DNA from: Paratinospora sagittata
Taxonomy: Eukaryota; Streptophyta; Magnoliopsida; Ranunculales; Menispermaceae
NCBI GenBank assembly: GCA_035771175.1
Contig: CM069597.1
Span: 44,341,224 to 44,405,223 of the forward strand
Length of the DNA: 64,000 nt
Direction: 5' to 3'
The number at the start of each line of letters is the position of its first letter. Position 1 is the stretch's first letter. The notes beneath the pieces were generated by a model. The model searched no databases. It was not told the origin of the DNA and was given only the letters and a program-made list of their open reading frames with translations. Made by a program: the position numbers and the translations under genes. Shown in pieces: positions 1 through 10,414 of the stretch.

Positions 1-299
1 AATAAATTGAAAGATATATAATTACTGCATCTGTAATTACATTCTTCTATTAGGATATGTGAATACTTGTAGCTGTCAATTTGCATGAGAAATATTATTG
101 ATTTATATTGATAATATTTAGGATAATTAGACTTGGGCAATTTCCTATATAATAGCTTAGGGTCTTAAAGAATTGGTTTGGTGACAATGACAAAGGCTAA
201 TTAATTAAGAAGTGTAACTTAACTAAGTAGGAAGCATAGTAATTGATACAACGTGACAAGAGTTGAAGTTTGTTGAAATTCCAAATTAATACTTTACTA

Positions 300-712
300 A
301 TTTTAGTAAATTTGCTATTTTTTTGGTAATTTACTATTTTTAATAAATTTATTATTTTTGGTACTTTACTATTTTCGATAAATTCACTATTTTTATAAAT
401 TTTTATTTTTAGTATTTTATTGAATTATATAGTAAACTAGTATTTTTGTTAAATTAGAAAATTAGTATTCAAGTCTATTTAAAAGTCTAGTTAATTATTA
501 CTATTTTTGTATTTGAGTCTATTTAGGTTTGATCCTATTTAGGTATTTTTATGGGTTGTCTATAAAAATGGGCCCTTGTATGAGTTATTGGAAGTAAATT
601 AATAAAATTTGACATTTTTAGTCTTATTTTTTCTTTTTCCTCGGTATTCTTGTGAATCAACGAGTTAAAAAATGTGTATTTATTGTTTTCTCTATTCTCG
701 CCCTACATCGGT
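300..712 (+). mobile_element. LTR-like remnant (possible solo LTR)
   Basis: The right part resembles the promoter half of a plant LTR: a TATA-like TATAAAAAT near 560, followed by a run ending in CCCTACATC at about 704-712. A similar arrangement (TATA-like box, long T/A run, ending CCTACATC) occurs near 61.9-62.15 kb. No target duplication or second LTR was found and the left edge is not defined, so this is a pattern match only. Confidence 0.3.
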
Positions 713-1588
713 AATGAACCATAACTTAAAAGATAAACATTAATAAATAAATAAAAACATTGCTTTGATTTTTATTTTTATTTTTAGAAGAAACAATGTG
801 CCCTTACACCTAGATGTTCTCCCAGTGGGATTTCAGGTCTCTTTGGGACCCACTAGTCCCCACACCAGCGGATTGATTGATAAGATGTTCCTTCTTTGAT
901 TTTTCATACACATCAAGATACATAATCCTTTTTTTTTTTTCTTTACTTCTATCTTAGGAAGGGTTAATTTTAGAATTGAATCCACAACCTTACAGCCTAT
1001 TTGTAAGTTATTGTTGAGAATATATACACATACAGAGCAACAATTGAGGTTTGCTCAATTATGACTTATATAACAGGTACAAAGACAAAGCTACATATAT
1101 TGTAATTCCTTCCTTAAAGCCTACAATGTAATTAAGATAACTCATTTTTACACATATGAAGATGCGTTTAACTTTTTAATTACATTTTAGACTTCAATAT
1201 ATTTTCCTTTTTATAATTACTAGTGATTATATCAAAGTTTATATATATATATGATCATTGTTTGTCTCAAAAATGAGATATTTTCCAAATGAAACCTAAT
1301 CTGATGATGAGTTGGGGCCCTAATAATAGTTAAACCTTGGGGCACAATCTTTGAGCTCTTTTAAGTCCTGCTGGGCCAGGCCAAATAGAACAGTTGTTGA
1401 TTTGAAGCTAACTTTTGACTCCAGATAATGCTTGCCTAGTGCCCAACCTTGGCTGGACCATTCCTAAAGTACTGAATTATATATTTTATTTATACATATA
1501 GATAGATTATGAGTCCCATGTTGGGTGTGCCCGAGTTGATGTTGTCGAAAGACAGAGACCTCGGACTGGTCTTTAAGAGCTGTTTTGT

Positions 1589-1633
1589 GCAGGGAACCCC
1601 TGCACAGCAGGTGCACCAGCTGCTACCTGCTGC
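1589..1633. repeat. pair of short GC-rich hairpins
   Basis: Two adjacent inverted repeats sit in otherwise AT-rich DNA. The first has arms GTGCAGG and CCTGCAC around a short loop. The second has arms CAGCAGGT and ACCTGCTG around GCACCAGCTGCT. They could be part of an old transposon fragment. Nothing here supports a terminator or a small RNA gene. Confidence 0.45.
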
Positions 1634-4062
1634 CAAAAGAAAAATGAAATTTTGAAAGGACCCATTACGTATTTGATGTCTACACCCATGTTCATGTGTT
1701 TCCTTCAAGTCTTTAAGTGCCAGTGACACATCTCTTTCCACCTTTAGGTTTTGCCATTTTCAAACTCTTCCAAACCCCACTATCATGTTTTTTTCTCTAG
1801 TACTACTACCACTGCAATCTCTCAATATTACTCATTTTCTCTGAACATCATCATTTTAATTTTTTTCTTTTTTCTTCTTTTTTTTAACATAAATTAAGCC
1901 CAAACAAAGATATATACTTACATGTATATATATGTGATTAGGGATGATCATTAGTTAGTATTATTTTGTCATAAAATTACAGTAATTCTCTATTTTTTAC
2001 TATAAATCATTCTACTAAGCATGCTCCAGCAGGGTCATAGAGACAAAGTAGTACTCTTGAGTTTTGAACAATATATAGTATAAGCATATATTATGATTAA
2101 TTAATAAGATACCAAGAAAACTCAATTTCATTATTCCTTGTTGGTTTTGAATGATATTTATCTTGAAAGTATAAGCTACTGTCCTTTAAAGGGTCCACAA
2201 TACTGCAATCTGTAAGGTCTACATTGATTGCCATCCACCCCACAAAGTCATGACCATATATATATAATTTATAGGTGGACACTACTAATATGTGACATAA
2301 AGTCGTATACATATAGTTAGGTTCATTTCCTGCTTCAAATCAAGGAAATCTAACTTACATTCTTGTGAACTAAATACGGTCACAATAGTGACCTAAAACT
2401 GCCGGCTTCTAAGCCCTCAAACTCAGGAACTTCATCAACTGTTCCTCTTTTTTCTTTTCTTTTTTCCTTTTTTCTAGCTGAGTACTGGGTTCCACTCTTG
2501 AAAATTCTGTGGCCTTACCTAACTAGCTCCCATAAGTAGCTATCTAAATTGAATTCATCAACAGATCAAGCAGATGATGATTAATTCTTGTGGGGTCATC
2601 AACAACATCAAAGATCATCGGCCAATTAATTAGTTATTTGTGACTAGTAGCTAAAAAATGAGAGATGGAGTAATTGAATGATGTCATGCATGCATATATA
2701 AAGAGGTTTTTAGGTCTTAATTTAATGTGATATATAGGATTACTCTTATGGTTGCAGAGTTTTTTCTTCAATTAATTTTGGGTGTTTAATTAACCTTTGA
2801 AAAAACCAAACCAAACATTGTACTTTCACCCTTTAAAGTTTGGCTTCATGATCAGCACTTTTACAGAAGCCTATAATTTTGATTCCTGCAAAGTCTTCTT
2901 GAAAATTTCTCCTAGTTCCTTAAAAACGTTTGCTATAGAATATCTGATCACTGGCAGAAATTAATATTTTAAGAAAAATTCTTTCAAATAGTACAACTCT
3001 TGAAGCTTTTGGACAAGAACTTAAACCCATGCATTAATGAAAAAGGAAAATTTGTCAGCAAAACCAAAGAAAAGAGCTAGAATACATACATTCAAATTAA
3101 GCAGTATATTAATAGGACAATGCTGCAATTTGAAAATTTTAAGTTCTAGATTTATTGAAAAATTTAGCATTCAAATTTTAGAACATGCAGACATTTTTTT
3201 TCTCCTTAAATTGACAGTTTCTTCCAAGCCAAATGGTTTTAGAATCAAAATTGCCTTACCCCAAAATGTAGTCAGAGAAATCTCATTAGGATGAGTACTG
3301 GTCTCTTTGCTTCTTCTTCTTCTTCTAATTAATGAGGAGATATATAAGGAAATCCCAAATGAGACATATGTGGAAACCATAATCAAACTTATTGCATATA
3401 CAGCACTATTTTGCTTATAGACATTCTGCTTAATATCTCTTAATTTGGGAGTCATTCGTTTTCATCTATACACATTTTCGATGGAGAGTCATTGACATAT
3501 ATAACAATCTTCTTCTAATTTCTCTTTATCCTCCCTTGTTAATGAGATGGAGGTTTTTTTTTCTTTTTTTTCTTTTTTTTTTTTTGAAGGGTGGGGGGGA
3601 ATTCTACAAAACCATCTAGCAAAAGAATAATGATAATAAAAATAAATATTCTTAAAATTTAGTGGTCAATACCCCAAAAAAGAAGATTTTAATTAAAATG
3701 ATACTGGAATGATGCTTACCATTTTATTTACTCAAAACTCCCTTCATATATAGAATCAAGATTATCTTTATATAAACAAGATAATTTTCAAAAATATTCC
3801 TGGTGCTGAAATTTCTCCATTAGAAATCTCAGAGAGAAGTCCTAGCTAGCTAGCTTAAAGATGAAGATGCAGTTAGGGAATGGCGTCCTTTAATTTAAAA
3901 ATTAATAATTAAGAACATTAGGGAAGGAGGGGCATGCTTAGGATTGCCTCATATGCATATAGAACATGCCTATTAGGCAAAACAAAACATGGAAACTTCA
4001 ACTTCATCATCTAAAAATCGATCTCTGGACTTATTTATATCGAAATTTTTTTCCAAAACAAA

Positions 4063-4896
4063 TTACAGACGCAGATCCAAACTCACTTGCTCTTGTAAGC
4101 TCGGCGGCTTCGTTTCGTAGAGATGTCGGTTCTGAGGATTCGAGCTTCCCACTTGCATAAGCTTCGAGTCGTACCCTACAAACGCCGGCAATGGCTGCAA
4201 ACTTGAACGCTCCTGCAAATTATTGAGACTTCTATTGTTATTGCTTTGAAACGAAGGGATTCTCCACATAGCTAAAGGGCTTCCGTTAATGGGCGCTTGA
4301 TGATGTTGATGCTGATGCTGATTATGATGAGACCATGACCCATGATGATTTCGATACAAATGGTTTCGACTTCCTACTACTGCATTGAAACCGCTGCTAC
4401 TATTATTGCCGCTGCTATTGTTATTAGTGGACCAAGAAGAACCGTAAAAGCTAGGCCGTGGCGGCGTCATCGCCGTTGCCGGAGTAGAAGAGAGACGATA
4501 ATTAACGAGGCCGTACAACTGACCGTCTGGAATGTTACCGGAGTGAGCCAAGGCAGACTGAAGATGGGCACGTTTAGCATGTTGACGTTCACGCTTGTGA
4601 GCGTTCTGGTGACCACCTAGGGCTTGAGAAGTAGGGAAGCTTCTGCAGCAGTAATGGCACTCGAATTTCCGGCCGCGTTCACTGGCCTCGTTGTCTTTGG
4701 TGTCGTCACCGAGTTTAGTAGTAAAGGAAGAAGGGTCGGAGGAGTCGTCAGTGGCGGCATCACCGGCGAATTCTATGCCGAAGAGCCGAATGCCTCCTCG
4801 CTCTTTTACAGGTGCCGCCGGGCGTTTGAATGGCAACTGTGAGAACGATTCTACGTTCATGAAGTCATGGGTCTCAGGCCTGTCACTTTTTTCCAT
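4063..4896 (-). CDS. ZFP8: C2H2 zinc-finger transcription factor, ZFP8-like, with C-terminal EAR motif
   Basis: An intronless 277-aa protein. It carries one plant-type C2H2 finger (C80, C83, H96, H100) with the QALGGH signature at 91-96, followed by a basic patch (KRERQHAKR). The C-terminus ends in SLDLRL, an EAR repression motif. The N-terminal block ETHDFMNVESFSQLPF and the 'RLFG' segment match the Arabidopsis ZFP8/GIS/ZFP5 group, nuclear regulators of trichome and root-hair development through gibberellin and cytokinin signalling. That role is family knowledge, not seen here. A His/Gln run (about 191-201) and Ser/Asn runs make up the linker. Start: the first Met is at 4896. The same frame stays open 39 codons upstream with a His-rich stretch but no further Met. 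ZFP8 is the closest match I recognise; a paralogue is possible. Confidence 0.9.
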   Translation of the reverse strand: MEKSDRPETHDFMNVESFSQLPFKRPAAPVKERGGIRLFGIEFAGDAATDDSSDPSSFTTKLGDDTKDNEASERGRKFECHYCCRSFPTSQALGGHQNAHKRERQHAKRAHLQSALAHSGNIPDGQLYGLVNYRLSSTPATAMTPPRPSFYGSSWSTNNNSSGNNSSSGFNAVVGSRNHLYRNHHGSWSHHNQHQHQHHQAPINGSPLAMWRIPSFQSNNNRSLNNLQERSSLQPLPAFVGYDSKLMQVGSSNPQNRHLYETKPPSLQEQVSLDLRL

Positions 4897-5200
4897 TGGA
4901 GGGTGGTGCCGCCGGTGATGGTGATGGTGGTGGTGGTTCCACTGGTGGTGCCGGTTAAAAGGAGCCGGAGGAGGTGCAGTGCGCCATCTTGGAAGGGAGT
5001 TTTTTTTAGATAGTTAGGGAAGAGGGAAGCAAATGTAGGGTCTAATAAGGGCGTCTGATCCGTGGACAATTGGCGGTGACCCCATAAGAGAGAAAGACCT
5101 GACAAGGGCACCAGTGCTGTTCTAGGGCTTTTGGCTGGCTTCTCAAGTACCACACCATTTTCTTGCTTTTATATGCTTCCTTTTCCCACTTTTAATTTCA
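4897..5200 (-). promoter_or_regulatory. 5' flank and probable 5' UTR of the zinc-finger gene
   Basis: The region upstream of the zinc-finger start is GC-richer than its surroundings. In frame with the gene there is no stop until the TAA complement at 5014-5016. That open stretch would encode a His-rich run just before the annotated Met. I take it as transcribed leader. No TATA box can be fixed with confidence. Confidence 0.4.
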
Positions 5201-5284
5201 AGTTGACTCTTTTACGAGGAGAGCGATGTATATATATATACATATATTTGGAGAAGAAAAATGCATGAAATTCTCAAACCAATT

Positions 5285-5476
5285 GCTACAAATATGTGTC
5301 AAGTCTTCACATTTCTAATGGAGGTCACCGATCCAAGTATTCATAAGTTCGAGTCATGCATGGAAATCACCTTTTACTAGCAAGATAAAGTTGCATACAA
5401 TAAACTTAAAAACTGTTGTTACCCTTTCATGAGACCCCTCGCGGGCAAGAGCTTCACGCATCGAAGTGTCCTTTTG
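5285..5476 (+). mobile_element. Au-like tRNA-derived SINE, diverged
   Basis: The segment follows the order of the angiosperm Au SINE: a B-box-like AAGTTCGAGTC near 5345, then a 'GATAAAGTTGCATACAATAAAC' equivalent of the Au GGTAAGGCTGCGTACAATAGACC block, then ACCCTTTCATGAGACCCC, GCGGGCAAGAGCTTCACGCA and a CCTTTTGT tail. The family's CGCGCATAGCGGGAGCTTAGTGCACCGGG block is recognisable but diverged. The 5' A box is unclear, and no target duplication was found. Confidence 0.65.
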
Positions 5477-8163
5477 TCATTAGATTATATTGAATCATGC
5501 ACCTGAGTATGCATGATTCAAGGCAATTAATGGTGTATAGAAGGTGATGTTTGAATTGATGTCAACTAGAAATGTCAACGTAGGGTTAGTACTCCTTCTA
5601 ACTAATTTGTAAGTAGATTAAAAGGGCGTTGTTTTGATGAATTAAAATTATAAAACTCATGTGGCCATAATTTGTAGCAATTGGTATTCAAACCCTCTAG
5701 CATTTTTTTATTTTTTTATTTTAGTGTAATACCTCTAGCATTGTTATAAATATTTAAGATTGCTCCTTCAGTCTAAAGAAATTATTTCCGTTTCTCTTTA
5801 ATCCTTGCATGTGTAATGTAAATAATTTTGTGCTCATTAAATTAAGTTGTTATAACATTAAGAAAGAGATTTAATTTAAGAAAGAGATGATTGTAAGAAA
5901 TTTACAGTCTTTTTATTACCTTTTTGTGACAGTTATTTAACAATTCTTACCCATTATTACCCGAATTTGTACCATTTCATGACTCTTCACTTATGTCTGT
6001 TGTATACAGTATATGGTCAAATCATGCATGTCAATTTTAATTCGGCAATTACTTCTTATCATAAATGAATTAATTTGTACAAATATGTGTATAATAGTTT
6101 TTAATATGGGTGGATGCATTATTTATAGTTCTATGTATAATTCATACATGTGTGTACGTTTACTCATTCATATCAAAATCACTATTTTAGTGCCAACTAT
6201 TCGATAGGTACAAATATCATGATCTCTAGAATATTTTTCATAATTAATCTTAATTATAGATATGCATTTACATAGATTCAATCATATCTAATAATTCCTC
6301 TCAAATGTGGTTAAATAAATGATATGATGAATTTATGAATTTCTACATGTTTATTAAATCAACATAGATTTTGATCACATATTTAGTTAGTACATATATA
6401 CAATTCCATGTATTAGTACATATCAGTTTTAATTAATTATCCATTTTTATTTCAAAGGGTTCAATTAACATGTCTCAAAAGCAGTTGGTTTGCCCAACAA
6501 TATATTAGTTCAATATTCCAATCTCCATCAACCTCCATTTCAAGCCTATGACAAGCAAATCTCAAATCAATTTAAGTTAGGTTATAAGTTAGGCCCATTG
6601 TTTATGAATATATACCTCAAAAAATACTTTCAAAGGTTCAAAATCATGTCAAACCTAAGCCATATCATCATGTCCAATTAAAGTCCATTCCAATGTCCAT
6701 ATCCTATCCTTAAACGCCTAGCTATCTAACAAAGTGCAATGGATTTGTTTGAACCCTTTCACCTTTTGATCATGTCATCTATTCTAGTTATAATGTCGAA
6801 TCTTGAATAAAATTAAATAATTAATTAATTATATCTCAATTTTTTATATTGATCAAATTAATTTTATAAGCTTCATGTGGCTACTAGTCTTTCTTTCTTT
6901 GTTTCCCGAGTTATATGAACAGGATCAGCAAAGTGAACAGCCCCACCACCTCTCTCTCTCTCTCTCTAGATCTCTATATCTCTTTCGTCTCATCTCTGAT
7001 CTTAAAGTGTACGTGTATCCATCAGTCAAAACCAAGTTGTAAGATAGTGAGAGAAAGAAAGAAAGAAATGACGCGGATGACTTGGTTAGTGGGTCTCTCT
7101 CTCTCTCTAGATTTCTCTCACTAAAATGGCTGTTTCTTTCGCCCTCTCTTGATCAGGTACTAGTAGTTGGTGCTGATTCTTTATAGCTGTTGGCTGAGTT
7201 TTATATCTGTTGCAGACAATGTGCAGAGGGAAGTGGCCCTCATCATCATCAATCAAAATTATGTTTGTGTGTGTTAAAATTAACCATATTTTACATATGA
7301 AAGAAGACAATTTTGCTGCACAACTTACCATCTCTCTTCATGTCTGCTGCTATCTATCATCCACCAGCTTGAAAGTACATGGATCTCTCTAGCTAATTTA
7401 TAGCTTCTCTGATCATCTCTTTCTAAATTTTCTGTACCCTCCAATTTTTTCTGTTTGTTTTACCTTAATGACATCTGGGCCCTTGTAAAAAATGAAAAAT
7501 ACTATTACCAGTACTACTTATGTCTGTGGGGTATGAATTAGAGGTATAGTTCATTGCCTATTTGTCATATTTTGGAAAAAACGAGGAGATATCTGTCAAC
7601 TTTGTCTTTCTTTCTTTTCTTTGTTTTTACTGTTTTCAAGGATTCTACTCTCCTTTTCTTCCCCTTTTCTTCTTTTATTATTTCTTTTTTTACTGTTGGC
7701 ATCTTGCTTAAAAAAGGCCATCTTTTTCTTTGTTTTCTCTAAATTTGGGGACGGGGGTCCTAATTATGAGAAGTCAGGATCTTGTACTTCAAAATCTGCA
7801 TATATTATCTGACTGATCTTCATACCATCACTTAGATAATTGGATTTATACGTGCACTTTATTCATTTTAATTTCCCACCTATTAATAAAACAATAAAGT
7901 CAACTTAGGATCTTAATTAGTTAACATATTCATGTATAACTTACTGACATTATTATAAAATAAAATAAAATAAAAAGATTAATTAGATGAGTTCAATGGA
8001 GCCTATATATATATTTATCTTAACTACCCATGACATTAAAAAGGATTTTGTTGAGTTCAGTTTATCATATATTCATGTACCCTATATATACATATATAAC
8101 ACTTCAAGTACAAATCAATAAATTAGTCTAGTAGTTAAAATGCCAAATTGTACACATTAAATC
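5477..8163. other. intergenic DNA, no gene seen
   Basis: AT-rich sequence with CT microsatellites (about 6951-6968 and 7091-7108) in a stretch (6900-7450) that looks like transcribed leader or promoter DNA but has no open frame I can defend. The open frames of 60-76 codons are hydrophobic translations of pyrimidine tracts. I searched by eye for common conserved plant miRNA sequences and saw none. Confidence 0.5.
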
Positions 8164-8641
8164 TGTCACACCCTGAGTTGCACAGCGTACCCTCTACCCT
8201 CGCGGGGCGAACGCCTAACCATTATATATCCACAGTATTGTCTTCATTGGGGTCCACAGAACACTGTACGCACCCAACGACCTTTGTCCTTTCCTTATGC
8301 AGAACACTGCACAGTCCAGGGGCCTCCCCCAAATTCGAACTCGCAACCTATTCCTCGTAAGGTTAGATTTCGCAACTTGAGTACCCATTGAATTGGCTCA
8401 ATGGGTACTCAAGTTGCGAAATCTAACCTTATGAGGAAGAGGTTGGGAGTTCGAACTTGGGGGAGGCCCCTGGACTGTGCAGTGTTCTGCATAAGGAAAG
8501 GACAAAGGTCGTTGGGTGCGTACAGTGTTCTGTGGACCCCAATGAAGACAATACTGTGGATATATAATGGCTAGGCGTTCGCCCCGAGGGGGTGCGCCCG
8601 CACCTGGGTAAGGGGCACGCTGTGTAACCCATGGTGTGACA
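8164..8641. mobile_element. inverted repeat 1: two head-to-head copies of a tRNA-like repeat family
   Basis: A near-perfect palindrome with arms of about 230 bp, centred at 8392-8397. Read outward from the centre, each arm starts with TCAATGGGTACTCAAGTTGC, then GAGTTCGAACTTGG (a good RNA polymerase III B-box match), then GGCGTTCGCC, and ends in GTGACA. The right copy begins TGGCTCAATGGGT, which fits an A box, so the unit looks like a tRNA-derived SINE. The left end is TGTCACACC. An AAATC target-site-like repeat lies at 8159-8163 and again at 9119-9123, beyond the second palindrome. The two palindromes therefore look like one insertion. Confidence 0.7.
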
Positions 8642-8670
8642 AAAAGGCCTTATGTACATAAGGCCTTTTT
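8641..8670. repeat. perfect 30-bp palindrome joining two larger palindromes
   Basis: The sequence is its own reverse complement. It reads AAAAAGGCCTTATGT on the left and the mirror-complement ACATAAGGCCTTTTT on the right, with no loop. It lies exactly between the outer ends of inverted repeats 1 and 2, so it is the tail-to-tail junction of the middle two repeat copies. Confidence 0.9.
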
Positions 8671-9118
8671 GTCTCGCCCCAGCCGCAGCCGCGAACGCGG
8701 GCGCACCACCACGACCTCAACAGTGTGGCGAACGCCTAGCCATTATGGATCCATAATATTGTCCCATCTCGGCCAGCCACGCCACACAAGGACGCCGGTC
8801 ACCGAGATTATTTATCCCCCTGCACAATCCACAGCACAAGAAGGGCCTCCCCCAAGTTCGAACTAGCAACCTCTTCCTTATAAGGTTAGATTTCGCAACT
8901 TGAGTATCCATTGAACCAATGCGAGTTCGAACTTGGGAGAGGCTCTTCTTGTACTGTGGATTGTGCAAGGGGATAAATGATCTCGGTGACCGGCGTCCTT
9001 GTGTGGCGTGGCTAGCCGAGATGGGACAATATTATAGATCTATAATAATTAGGCGTTCGCCACACGGCTGAGATCGTGGTGGTGCGTCCGCGTTCGCGGC
9101 TGCGGCTGGGGCGTGACA
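8671..9118. mobile_element. inverted repeat 2: two more copies of the same tRNA-like repeat family
   Basis: The outer arms are nearly identical inverted copies: CGCCCCAGCCGCAGCCGCG at the left, and its complement ending GGGGCGTGACA at the right. The left copy keeps the full head (through ACTTGAGTATCCATTGAA), while the right copy starts abruptly at CGAGTTCGAAC, so it has lost about 60 bp of head. The body differs from repeat 1 (GATCTCGGTGACCGGCG in place of its GGACCCCAATGAAG region) but shares the ends and B box. Flanked on the right by AAATC (9119-9123), matching 8159-8163. Confidence 0.68.
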
Positions 9119-9123
9119 AAATC

Positions 9124-10414
9124 ATTTATGACCAAGTAAGATAAATAGTAGTTGAAAGGAACTATCTTTGAGGGAGCTTTTTTTCTGGGAAAAATGTTAT
9201 TCTATTTTTTTAATGTAATTATAGTATAATCATTACAAGAAGAAGAAAAAAAAAAAATATATATATATATATAGGTTATAGAGAGCATGGGATTTTATAG
9301 CTGAAATAGTAATTTAATGATATAGCTAGGCTCTGCAACACAAGAATTGCTTTATTCGTGCATGCTTGACCCGTTTTGCCATTATTCCCTTTACTTCTTA
9401 ACTGTACCTATCTTCTTCTTCATCATAATTCTACTTCTGCTCCTCTATTTTCTATCTCAGAAGGACCAGTCGCTATCCTCTCCCACCTTCCCACCACTTT
9501 GGCCCTTCTCATCAACACTGGTCTCCCCACTTAGTCCTATATATACCTCTTCCTACCCTTTTTCACATTTTCCCTGAATAATTCTTCTGTAGCTATTGTA
9601 CATGCACATGCCTTTAAAAAAAATAAGTTATTATATATAACATAGATACATACATACACGCACGCATGCGTGTTCGTGCGCATATATATATATATCCTAG
9701 CTACCTACCTCATTAAGTAATCTCTCTTGTATACTATATGTATTTTCTTCATTAATTAATTAATTTTCTCTACCTAGCTAGTCCTTGGTTTAATTAGTTT
9801 TTTCTTTCTTTTTTTCTTTAAAATGACGAGAACAATTAGCAGTCTTATAATATTTATTTATTTTGGTTTTTTAGGTAGTATTCCTACACCCTTCTTGGTA
9901 TGAGACTAATCTTGGTTCAAGACGGGAGCTGAATAGTAGACCTATCCTAATGAGTGTGCCTATAATAATCGAATTCTTAAAATTCTATACAGTGACTGGT
10001 AGACCTCTCACAACGAATGCGCCTTCAAGAATAGAACTTTAAAATTTTTATATAAGGACAACGATGTGACTCAACCCATTTTCACTTAGCTAACTACTCG
10101 TTGGTAGTCATATAATTAAATGTTCTTTACATGTAGTTATAGTCTTGTTTTGTAGGGTTAATGGTTGTGTACTAAAAAAAAAATTCTTAAACTTTCTTAT
10201 TAGCAGGACCCATATATTTTCTAGGATTTAAATGGATGTTCTATTTATTATTTTTATTGTGATGATATAACACATTCGATTTGCATAGTCTTACAGTATA
10301 AATGACTACGCCCCTTTAGTTTCAGCTTAATTACTCTCTCTCTATCTACTTTAATTAATCAAACTTGCTAGATGCATTGTCGTCAAATCAAAGGCACGCA
10401 TTAGCTACAACGTT
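9124..10414. other. intergenic DNA with a promoter-like segment
   Basis: Positions 9347-9560 are pyrimidine-rich and contain CTATATATACC (about 9537-9547), a good plant TATA box, followed by CT-rich DNA as in many leaders. No convincing reading frame follows before the foldback element at 10415. Further simple repeats include a TA run (9257-9272) and ACGCACGC/GCATATATAT (9658-9696). This could be the start of a noncoding transcript or a truncated gene; I cannot decide. Confidence 0.35.

Larger units (their letters stand above)
1..4062. other. AT-rich intergenic region, no gene seen
   Basis: Reading both strands I see only short, low-complexity open frames here, none with a recognisable domain. 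The stretch contains an LTR-like remnant (about 300-720), two small GC-rich hairpins (1589-1633), poly-T and poly-pyrimidine tracts, and the 3' flank of the zinc-finger gene that ends at 4063. The part between about 2400 and 4000 may hold the 3' untranslated region of that gene, but no clear polyadenylation signal stands out among many AATAAA-like strings. Confidence 0.6.

Noticed and set aside
4857..5153. 98-codon frame overlapping the zinc-finger start
   Set aside because: Lies in another frame of the leader and the first codons of the zinc-finger gene; low-complexity Thr run from the CAC/ACC repeats.
6900..7450. Conserved plant miRNA precursor
   Set aside because: By eye no mature sequence of the common conserved families is present and no long hairpin was found.
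8429..8968. Several 70-85-codon frames in the palindromes
   Set aside because: Mirror frames created by inverted copies of a noncoding tRNA-like repeat.
9347..9577. 76-codon hydrophobic frame
   Set aside because: Translation of pyrimidine-rich promoter-like DNA; no family resemblance.
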